Positions 24,602 through 31,270 of a DNA stretch of 64,000 nt are shown piece by piece. Each line of letters opens with the position of its first letter. The stretch's first letter is position 1. Below the pieces are notes generated by a model, which was given only the letters and a program-made list of their open reading frames with translations, was not told where the DNA came from and did not search any database. The DNA is taken from the NCBI RefSeq assembly GCF_005233875.1, contig NZ_SZPZ01000006.1, positions 558,001 through 622,000 of the forward strand, written 5' to 3'. The DNA comes from Kribbella jiaozuonensis. GTDB lineage: Bacteria > Actinomycetota > Actinomycetes > Propionibacteriales > Kribbellaceae. Position numbers and translations under genes: made by a program.

Positions 24602-24624
24602 GTGGCGCATGTCGACGCCGGTAA
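24517..24624 (+). CDS. Putative 35-codon upstream ORF (leader peptide)
   Basis: An ATG at 24517 has a well-placed GGAG (24507-24510) and opens a 35-codon frame beginning MRRVVIDLIG and ending CGACRRR. It stops at TAA 24622-24624, so it overlaps the first 47 bases of the GTPase gene in another frame. Ribosomes using it must cross the GTPase start, which lets translation or drug-stalling of the short frame influence the resistance-like gene. No peptide homologue is known to me, so this is inference from position and ribosome-site strength. Confidence 0.45.
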   Translation: MRRVVIDLIGSDRIDAFARTLELSDDGHCGACRRR

Positions 24625-26470
24625 GACCAGCCTGACCGAGCGGCTGCTGTACGCCGCCGGGGTTATCGACCGGGTCGGACGGGTCGACGACGGGAACACC
24701 CAGACCGACTCGATGGAACTCGAGCGCAAGCGCGGGATCACGATCCGTTCGGCGGTCGTGTCGTTCGCGCTGGGCGACCTGCCGGTGAACCTGATCGACA
24801 CGCCCGGACACTCGGACTTCATCGCCGAGGTCGAGCGGGCGCTGTCCGTGCTGGACGGCGCGGTGCTGGTGATCTCCGCGGTCGAGGGCGTGCAGCCGCA
24901 GACCCGGTTGCTCATGCGCACCCTCGACCGGTTGCGCATCCCGACCCTGCTGTTCGTGAACAAGATCGACCGCGTCGGCGCGCGGTACGACGATCTGCTG
25001 GCGGACATCAAGCGCTTGCTGACGCCGTCCGCCGTACCGATGGTCGGTGTCACGGATCTCGGAACACGATCCGCGGGCCTGGTGCCGCAGGACACCGAGC
25101 CGCTCGCGGAGATGCTTGCCGAGCGCAACGACGAGTTCCTCGAGGGGTACTTGTCCGGCGCTCCGCTCGATGTCGCCGGCGAGCTACGGCGGCAGGTGGC
25201 GACTGCGCAGGTGCATCCCGTGTACTTCGGGTCGGCCATGACCGGGGTTGGGGTGGCGGAGCTGATCGAGGGCATCCGTTCGTGGTTGCCCAGAGCAACT
25301 CCAGCATCAGAAGATCCCTTGCAGGCAAGGGTTTTCAAGGTCGATCGCGGCGCGGCCGGGCAGAAGATCGCGCTGGCCCGGATGTTCGCGGGCACGCTGA
25401 CGTCGCGCTCGTACGTCGACGTACATCCGGTGGACGGACCGGAGTACCAGGCTCGTCCGAGCGCGATCGAGGTCTCGGGTCATCCGGTCGATCGGGCCGA
25501 GGCCGGCCAGATCGTGGCGCTGCGCGGGTTGAAGAGCATCCGGATCGGCGATCAGCTCGGTGTCCGCACCAAGCAGGTCGGGCGGTTGTTCGCACCGCCG
25601 ACGCTGGAGACCGTGGTGAGTGCGCGCGACCGGGTCAAGCTGTTCCAGGCGTTGACACAGCTCGCCGAGCAGGACCCGCTGATCCGGGTGCGCAAGGCCG
25701 ACGAGATCACCGTCAGCCTGTACGGCGAGGTGCAGAAGGAGGTGATCGCGTCCCTGCTCGCAACGGAGTACGGCGTCGACGTCACCTTCAGCCAGACGAC
25801 GCCGATCCACGTCGAACGCCTTGACGGGACAGGCGAGGCGGTCCGTGAGATCACCGCGCCGGAGAACCTGTGGGCGGCCGGTGTCGGGTTCCGCGTCTCA
25901 CCCGTTGCCGAGGGCATCGAGTACAACCTGATCGTCGAGCTCGGCGGGCTGCCCCGCGCGTTCCACACCGCGATCGAGGAGACGGTCCGCCTGACCCTCC
26001 ACCAGGGCCTCTTCGGCTGGGAGATCCCGAACATCCGGGTCGATCTCACCCACACGGCCTACTCCAGCGTCGCGACCGTCGCCGCCGACTTCCGCCGTCT
26101 TGTCCCGCTGGTCCTCATGCAGGCCATCGCCGAGGCCGGTACGACGGTCCTCGAGCCGGTCAACCAGTTCGAGCTGGACGCCCCGGCCGACACGGTCTCG
26201 CGCGTCCTCGCCCACATCGCCGAACACCGCGGCGTCGTCTCCCAGACCACCCTCACCGAGACCCAGGCCCACCTGGAAGGCACGATCCCCGCCGCCACGA
26301 CGCACTCCTTCGAGACCTTCCTCCCCACGCTGACCCACGGCGAAGGTCTCCTGGCCACCACCTTCCACACCTACCAACCGGTCCCCGGCCCGGCACCCAT
26401 CCGCTCACGCACAGACGGCAACCCGCTCAACGAGAAGCAGTACCTGCTGAACCTCAATCGAAGCTCTTGA
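24578..26470 (+). CDS. OtrA/TetM-type ribosomal protection GTPase
   Basis: A 630-residue translational GTPase of EF-G architecture. G1 is AHVDAGKTSLT at 10-20, G2 is RGITIRSA, G3 is DTPGHSDF and G4 is NKIDR. The sequence follows Streptomyces OtrA closely (TDSMELERKRGITIRSAV, SAVEGVQPQTR, VFKVDRGAAG). It keeps the domain IV loop AYSSVATVAADFRRLVPLVLMQ and the C-terminal DGNPLNEKQYLLNLN expected of proteins that dislodge tetracycline from the ribosome. The TTG at 24578 matches OtrA's N-terminus; the open frame also reaches TTG 24542. It may protect against an antibiotic or serve as a translation factor; resistance is not proven. Confidence 0.9.
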   Translation: MNSLTMGIVAHVDAGKTSLTERLLYAAGVIDRVGRVDDGNTQTDSMELERKRGITIRSAVVSFALGDLPVNLIDTPGHSDFIAEVERALSVLDGAVLVISAVEGVQPQTRLLMRTLDRLRIPTLLFVNKIDRVGARYDDLLADIKRLLTPSAVPMVGVTDLGTRSAGLVPQDTEPLAEMLAERNDEFLEGYLSGAPLDVAGELRRQVATAQVHPVYFGSAMTGVGVAELIEGIRSWLPRATPASEDPLQARVFKVDRGAAGQKIALARMFAGTLTSRSYVDVHPVDGPEYQARPSAIEVSGHPVDRAEAGQIVALRGLKSIRIGDQLGVRTKQVGRLFAPPTLETVVSARDRVKLFQALTQLAEQDPLIRVRKADEITVSLYGEVQKEVIASLLATEYGVDVTFSQTTPIHVERLDGTGEAVREITAPENLWAAGVGFRVSPVAEGIEYNLIVELGGLPRAFHTAIEETVRLTLHQGLFGWEIPNIRVDLTHTAYSSVATVAADFRRLVPLVLMQAIAEAGTTVLEPVNQFELDAPADTVSRVLAHIAEHRGVVSQTTLTETQAHLEGTIPAATTHSFETFLPTLTHGEGLLATTFHTYQPVPGPAPIRSRTDGNPLNEKQYLLNLNRSS

Positions 26471-27302
26471 GGATCGTGTGGATCTCGGCGACGGTCTGCG
26501 CGCGGTCGGGCCAGTGGGCGGTGATGCAGAGGAGCTCACGCAGATGGAGGAGCGGCATGCGCTCACGCCAGCCGTCGGCCAACGGGTGCAGCTCCTCGTA
26601 CGCCGAGAAGAACTGGTCGGACAGGTTGCCGTAGATGAGCAGCGTGGCCAGATCGGCTTCGGGCCAGCCGTAGTTGACGGCGGGATCGATCATGCCCGGC
26701 TCGCCGTCGGGGCCGGGGAGGAGATTGCCGTGCCACAGGTCGCCGTGCAACAAAGACGGAAGCTGGGCCGGGACCAGGTCCGGCAGACGTAGAGCGATGC
26801 GTTCCAACCGGCGGCGGTCGGCCTCCGGAAGTTGCGAGAAGCAGTTCGGCTCCTCCAGATAGCGGAGCAGCCGCTGCTCGGCGAAGAACGCGTGCCCGTC
26901 GGTCGTCCACGGGTTCCGCTGCGGAAGCGTGCCCAGGTAGTTGTCCTGGTGGTAGCCGAACTTGTCGGCCGTCTGCTGATGCTGCAGCGCCAACGCCCGC
27001 CCCGCGTCCTCCCAGTACGTCGGCGACGCTTCCGCCGTACCGAGGTCCGCCAGCACGATGAACGACGACGTGACCCGAAGCACCTCAGGTACGGCGAACC
27101 CGCCCGGGACCCGCAGCGCGTCGAGGCCGTCGGCTTCGAGCGGATACAGGTCGGACGGCAGATTCTCCTGGGTCTTCACGACCGCGGTCCGGCCCAGCGA
27201 CGTACGCACGCGGTAGGTCTTGCTGGCGTACCCGCCCTCCAGCGGATCGGCGGCGATCGGGTCGCCCAGGGACAGGCCGTCGAGCCAGGCAGCATTCAGC
27301 AC
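26454..27302 (-). CDS. Fructosamine kinase-like / aminoglycoside-phosphotransferase-fold protein
   Basis: About 282 residues from the GTG at 27302, which is the only plausible start codon clear of the divergent ABC-F gene (AGGA lies upstream). It has the small-molecule-kinase fold: GGYASKTYRV near the N-terminus, FSQLPEADRRRLERI, the catalytic loop LLHGDLWHGNLL and the metal-binding MIDPAVNYGWPEADLA. GHAFFAEQRLLRYL and the DPAVNYG form point to the fructosamine-3-kinase family, which repairs glycated amines. The 3' end overlaps the convergent GTPase gene by 17 bp. Confidence 0.83.
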   Translation of the reverse strand: MLNAAWLDGLSLGDPIAADPLEGGYASKTYRVRTSLGRTAVVKTQENLPSDLYPLEADGLDALRVPGGFAVPEVLRVTSSFIVLADLGTAEASPTYWEDAGRALALQHQQTADKFGYHQDNYLGTLPQRNPWTTDGHAFFAEQRLLRYLEEPNCFSQLPEADRRRLERIALRLPDLVPAQLPSLLHGDLWHGNLLPGPDGEPGMIDPAVNYGWPEADLATLLIYGNLSDQFFSAYEELHPLADGWRERMPLLHLRELLCITAHWPDRAQTVAEIHTILKSFD

Positions 27303-27351
27303 CTGGACGATCCTGGCACGTGCGGAGCGGTCGGATACCCTGGGGCCCGTT

Positions 27352-29136
27352 ATGGCGGCACCTAACTTGGTCAATATGGAAGCTGTTTCCAAAGGCTTCG
27401 GCACCCGGACGTTGCTCGACTCGGTCACCCTCGGGATCGGGCGCGGTGAACGGGCCGGCGTGGTCGGACGGAACGGCGACGGCAAATCGACGCTTCTACA
27501 GGTCCTGGCGAGGCGTGAGGAGCCCGACAGCGGCCGGATCACACACAACCGCGACCTGCGGCTCGGGTATCTCGGGCAGAGCGACGACCTCGACCCCGGG
27601 CAGACCGTGCTGCACGCAGTGCTCGGCGATGTCGAGACCTACACCTGGGCTGCCGATCCGCGGACACGCTCGGTGATGGAGCACTTGCTCGGCGAGATAG
27701 ACCACCAGGCGCTCGTCGGCAGCCTGAGCGGTGGCGAACGCCGCCGGGCGTCGCTCGCCAGGCTGTTGCTGACCGAGGTCGACCTGCTCGTCCTCGACGA
27801 GCCCACCAACCACCTCGACATCGAGGCCGTCAGCTGGCTCGCCGAGCACGTCGTCGACCGCGCCGGCGCCCTCATCGTCATCACCCACGACCGCTGGTTC
27901 CTGGACGCGGTCTGCACGGTCACCTGGGAGGTGCAGGGCGGCCACGTCTCGTCGTACGACGGTGGCTACGCCGCCTACGTCCTCGCGAAGGCCGAGCGGT
28001 CCCGGAGCGCGCAGGTCACCGAGACCAAGCGGCAGAACCTCCTGAAGAAGGAGCTCGCCTGGCTGCGCCGTGGTGCGCCGGCGCGATCGACCAAGCCGAA
28101 GTTCCGGATCGAGGCGGCCAACGCCCTGATCGAGAACGAGCCGCCGCCGCGCGACAAGCTCGCGCTGTCGCAGCTGGCGACGGCGAGGCTCGGCAAGGAC
28201 GTGTTCGACGTGGAGGACGTCAGCCTGAGCTTCGGTGACCGGGTGATGCTCAACCACGTCACGTTCCGCCTCGGCCCGGCGGACCGGATCGGGCTGCTCG
28301 GCCCGAACGGCGCGGGCAAGACGACGTTCCTCAAGGTCCTGACCGGGCAGCTCGCCCCGGACCGCGGCGTGGTGAAGCAGGGCAAGACGGTCCGCGTCGC
28401 GAACCTGTCCCAGACCCTCGACGAGGTCGACGGTGCGTCAACAGTGCTCGAGCACATCACCGCAATCCGCCGTACGGCGGCGCTTGCGGGGCGAGGTGGT
28501 GAGCTAACGTCGTCGCAGCTGCTGGAGCGGTTCGGGTTCACCGGGGACAAGTTGACGACGCGGATCTCGGACCTGTCGGGTGGCGAGCGGCGCCGACTGC
28601 AGCTGCTGCGGATTCTGCTCGACGAGCCGAACGTGCTGATCCTCGACGAGCCGACCAACGACCTGGACGTCGAGACGCTCACCGTGCTGGAGGACTTCCT
28701 CGACAGCTGGCCCGGCGTCGTCGTCACGGTCACCCACGACCGGTACTTCCTCGAGCGCGTGAGCGACATGGTTTACGCGATCATGGGTGACGGCCAGGTG
28801 CGGCATCTGCCGCGCGGTGTCGATCAGTATCTCGACGAACTCGAGGCCGGAATTCCGCGGCGGGCGCCGTCAAATGCGTTGACACCGGCGCCGGAGATGT
28901 CCAGCAATTTGTCGGTCGACCCGGCGGCGTCGCGGGCGGCGAAGAAAGAGCTGAACCGGATCGAGCGGCAGCTGGCCAAACTCACCGAGACCGAGGCGAA
29001 GCTGCACGACCAGCTGGCCGCGAGCGCCAGCGACTACGAGCGGCTGGCCGGGCTGGACACCGAGCTCCGCAAGCTGGCCGACGAGCGGGCCGAGCTCGAG
29101 ACGGCATGGTTCGAAGCCGCCGAGCTGGCCGAGTAG
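27352..29136 (+). CDS. ABC-F family ATPase (ribosome-associated)
   Basis: A 594-residue protein with two ABC cassettes and no membrane domain. Cassette 1 has Walker A GRNGDGKST, signature LSGGERRR and Walker B LLVLDEPTNHLD. Cassette 2 has GPNGAGKTT, LSGGERRRLQLL and LILDEPTNDLD. The interdomain linker contains the charged KRQNLLKKELAWLRRGAPAR segment. A Uup-like coiled coil (AAKKELNRIERQLAKLTETEAKLHDQL) ends the protein. ABC-F proteins act at the ribosomal E site as translation factors or antibiotic protectors. Its place after ispE is conserved in actinobacteria, which favours a housekeeping role. Confidence 0.92.
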   Translation: MAAPNLVNMEAVSKGFGTRTLLDSVTLGIGRGERAGVVGRNGDGKSTLLQVLARREEPDSGRITHNRDLRLGYLGQSDDLDPGQTVLHAVLGDVETYTWAADPRTRSVMEHLLGEIDHQALVGSLSGGERRRASLARLLLTEVDLLVLDEPTNHLDIEAVSWLAEHVVDRAGALIVITHDRWFLDAVCTVTWEVQGGHVSSYDGGYAAYVLAKAERSRSAQVTETKRQNLLKKELAWLRRGAPARSTKPKFRIEAANALIENEPPPRDKLALSQLATARLGKDVFDVEDVSLSFGDRVMLNHVTFRLGPADRIGLLGPNGAGKTTFLKVLTGQLAPDRGVVKQGKTVRVANLSQTLDEVDGASTVLEHITAIRRTAALAGRGGELTSSQLLERFGFTGDKLTTRISDLSGGERRRLQLLRILLDEPNVLILDEPTNDLDVETLTVLEDFLDSWPGVVVTVTHDRYFLERVSDMVYAIMGDGQVRHLPRGVDQYLDELEAGIPRRAPSNALTPAPEMSSNLSVDPAASRAAKKELNRIERQLAKLTETEAKLHDQLAASASDYERLAGLDTELRKLADERAELETAWFEAAELAE

Positions 29137-29154
29137 AAACGCTTGATTGAGCGC

Positions 29155-29192
29155 GGCGCCCCTCCGATCCCCTGTGATTCGGAGGGGGCGCC
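29155..29192 (+). terminator. Hairpin after the ABC-F gene
   Basis: GGCGCCCCTCCGA (29155-29167) pairs with TCGGAGGGGGCGCC (29179-29192), leaving one bulged base and an 11-nt loop. It lies 18 bases past the stop codon. No T-tract follows. It is a plausible intrinsic terminator of the actinobacterial, T-poor type. Confidence 0.65.
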
Positions 29193-29496
29193 GAACTCTG
29201 GGTGAGCGGGCCCCGTGCCGGCCGGCGTTGTTCGGGCCCCGAGCCCCGGACACCGCGCGGCCACTTTCGGCGGACCACCTCTTGCCGCCGAAGTCACCGT
29301 GATCTGACAGTTTGTGGTCGGTCAACCACCGACGGTGATGACCCTAGTGCGGGGTCTCACCCAGTGTCGATAGTCGACGGCTACAACAGCCTCTCGATCT
29401 CGTTGCAACTAGCAACGATCGGAACCGGGCGGAAGTGACGGGTCGTCTTTTCGGATTATTCCGGCAGAATTCCACGGCGCGTTTGTCCGGATATTG
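29193..29496. other. Convergent intergenic stretch with a 19-bp palindrome
   Basis: No gene is visible between the ABC-F hairpin and the 3' end of marR. The notable element is TCGTTGC-AACTA-GCAACGA (29400-29418), a perfect 7-bp inverted repeat around five bases. It sits about 80 bases before the marR 3' end and could be the marR terminator or a protein site. The rest shows nothing I can name. Confidence 0.5.
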
Positions 29497-29994
29497 TTAG
29501 TGCTTTTCCAGATCGAACGGGCGGACCAGCTCGCGCAGTACGCGGGCGATCTTCTGCTGGTCGCGCTCGCTGAGCGATCCCAGCAGCGCGCGCTCGTGGG
29601 TGAGCAGGTCGGCCATCGCGGCATCGACCGCGTCGCGGCCGGCTGTGGTCAGCTGGACGAGGACCCCGCGGCGGTCCGACGGATCCGGCAGCCGCTCGAC
29701 CAGGCCGCGCGCGGCGAGCCGGTCGACCCGGTTCGTCATCGTGCCGGAGGTGACCAGGGTTTCCTTCAGCAGTTTGCCGGGGGAGAGCTGGTACGGCGCA
29801 CCCGCGCGCCGGAGCGCCGCGAGTACGTCGAACTCCCACGACTCCAGGCCGTGGGTGTCGAACGCTTGACTGCGGGCGCGATCCAGGTGCCGCGCGAGCC
29901 GGCTGACCCGGGACAGCACCTCCATCGGCGCCACGTCGAGGTCGGGGCGCTCACGGCGCCAGGCCTCGATCAGCCGATCGACCTCGTCCTCCAT
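29497..29994 (-). CDS. MarR-family transcriptional regulator
   Basis: A 165-residue winged-helix regulator. The N-terminal dimer helix (VLSRVSRLARHLDRARSQAFDTHGLESWEFDVLAALRRAG) precedes the recognition helix region LVTSGTMTNRVDRLAARGLVERLPDPSDRRGVLVQLTTAGRD, in which DPSDRRG is the classic MarR wing. It is transcribed divergently from a methyltransferase gene, with palindromic sites between them, and so probably represses both directions until a ligand binds. Confidence 0.94.
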   Translation of the reverse strand: MEDEVDRLIEAWRRERPDLDVAPMEVLSRVSRLARHLDRARSQAFDTHGLESWEFDVLAALRRAGAPYQLSPGKLLKETLVTSGTMTNRVDRLAARGLVERLPDPSDRRGVLVQLTTAGRDAVDAAMADLLTHERALLGSLSERDQQKIARVLRELVRPFDLEKH

Positions 29995-30010
29995 GGTTCG
30001 AGACTACCCA

Positions 30011-30065
30011 TCAAGACTCTTGACATCAAGACAAGTCGCAGGTCTAGAGTATCTCGATGTCAAGA
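30011..30065. promoter_or_regulatory. MarR operator array with promoter
   Basis: TCAAGA (30011-30016) faces TCTTGA (30018-30023), which with CA and TCAAGA (30026-30031) makes the perfect palindrome TCTTGACATCAAGA (30018-30031). The related TCTCGATGTCAAGA lies at 30052-30065; its reverse complement matches the palindrome at 13 of 14 positions. The first site contains TTGACA (30020-30025), a consensus -35, and TAGAGT at 30045-30050 may be the -10. Occupied sites would block RNA polymerase. Confidence 0.8.
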
Positions 30066-30091
30066 TAAATCGTGGAGAGAGGTGCAGACCG

Positions 30092-30877
30092 ATGCGTGCG
30101 TCACCGGTGTGGAGTCCAGTGCAGTACGGCACGTACGCCGACGAGCGGGCCCGCCCGTTCCGGGACCTGGTCGAGCGGGTGCAGGCGACCGACGTACGGA
30201 CCGTCGTCGATCTCGGCTGCGGTCCGGGCGCGCTGACCGCGACGCTGCGCCAGGTCTGGCCGGAGGCCGTGATCCGTGGGATCGACAGCTCACCGCAGAT
30301 GCTCGAGGCCGCGGCGGAGTACGCCGACGACCATCTCGGCTTCGAGTTGGGCGATGTTCGCGAGTGGGCCGCCGAGCCGGGATCGCTCGACGTGATCGTT
30401 ACGAACGCGACGCTGCAGTGGATCCCCGAGCAGGTCGACCTGCTGCCCGGGTTCGTGCGGGCGTTGCGGCCGGGTGGGTGGCTGGCGATCCAGATCCCGG
30501 GCAACGGGAACGCGCCGTCGCACGCGATCCTGCGGGAGCTCGCCGAGACCGAGCCGTACGCCGAGTTCGCGAAGGACGCGTCGCTGCGGCCGGACGTGCC
30601 CGGTCCGGCGGAGTACGTCGATGTGCTCAGCGCGGAGGGTTGCGTGGTGGACGCGTGGGAGACGACGTACTTCCACGTGCTCGCGGGCGACAACGCCGTA
30701 CTGGAATGGGTGAAGGGGACCGGTGCGCGGCCGGTGCTGCAGTCGTTGCCGGATGAGCTGCGCAAGCAGTTCGAGGCGGAGTACGGCGCTCGGCTGGCGG
30801 AGGCGTATCCGCAGAAGTCGTACGGGACGTTGTTGCCGTTCCGCCGCATCTTCGCAGTGGCACGCAAGGAGGGATGA
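30092..30877 (+). CDS. Class I SAM-dependent methyltransferase (Tam-like)
   Basis: A 261-residue methyltransferase close to trans-aconitate 2-methyltransferase. Its motifs are VVDLGCGPGALTATLRQVWPEA (SAM loop), IRGIDSSPQMLEAA, VIVTNATLQWIPEQ and ALRPGGWLAIQIPGN, with C-terminal LLPFRRIFAVARKEG. It starts at the ATG at 30092 with GAGAGAGG upstream. It overlaps the VOC gene by 4 bp. Control by the divergent MarR suggests a detoxification or secondary-metabolite role rather than the citrate-cycle function, but the substrate is unknown. Confidence 0.88.
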   Translation: MRASPVWSPVQYGTYADERARPFRDLVERVQATDVRTVVDLGCGPGALTATLRQVWPEAVIRGIDSSPQMLEAAAEYADDHLGFELGDVREWAAEPGSLDVIVTNATLQWIPEQVDLLPGFVRALRPGGWLAIQIPGNGNAPSHAILRELAETEPYAEFAKDASLRPDVPGPAEYVDVLSAEGCVVDAWETTYFHVLAGDNAVLEWVKGTGARPVLQSLPDELRKQFEAEYGARLAEAYPQKSYGTLLPFRRIFAVARKEG

Positions 30878-31227
30878 GCATGCGGCTCGATCATGTGCAG
30901 GTGTCGTGCCCGGCCGGCGGCGAGGACGTGGCGCGGGCGTTCTACGCCGAGGCGCTCGGGATGACCGAGGTCGAGAAGCCGGAGCTGCTCAAGTCGCGCG
31001 GCGGTTGCTGGTTCAAGGCCGGTGACGCGGAGATCCATGTCGGCGTGGAGGCGGGGTTCACTCCGGCGAAGAAGGCGCATCCGGCGTTGGCCGTCGACGA
31101 CCTGGACGGGCTGGCCTTGCGATTGGCTGGTCTGGGATACCCGGTCACGTGGGACAACGAGACGATCCCCGGCCGCCGGCGGTTCCACACCGCCGACGGA
31201 CATGGGAATCGGATAGAGATCGTGTGA
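30874..31227 (+). CDS. VOC-family (glyoxalase/bleomycin-resistance fold) protein
   Basis: A 117-residue vicinal-oxygen-chelate protein with two beta-alpha-beta-beta-beta modules: MRLDHVQVSCPAGGEDVARAFYAEALGM, and HPALAVDDLDGLALRLAGLGYPV, ending in TADGHGNRIEIV with the usual C-terminal Glu ligand. It may bind a metal and a small ligand, perhaps sequestering a toxic compound. Translation is coupled to the methyltransferase by the ATGA overlap. Confidence 0.88.
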   Translation: MSMRLDHVQVSCPAGGEDVARAFYAEALGMTEVEKPELLKSRGGCWFKAGDAEIHVGVEAGFTPAKKAHPALAVDDLDGLALRLAGLGYPVTWDNETIPGRRRFHTADGHGNRIEIV

Positions 31228-31229
31228 CG

Positions 31230-31267
31230 AGCGGCTCGCCCGGCCCCCTCAAGCCGGGCGAGCCGCT
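31230..31267. terminator. Perfect 15-bp bidirectional hairpin terminator
   Basis: AGCGGCTCGCCCGGC (31230-31244) is perfectly complementary to GCCGGGCGAGCCGCT (31253-31267) around an 8-nt loop. It fills the 43-bp gap between the convergent VOC and permease genes, so one element can serve both. There is no T-tract on either strand. Confidence 0.85.
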
Positions 31268-31270
31268 GGC

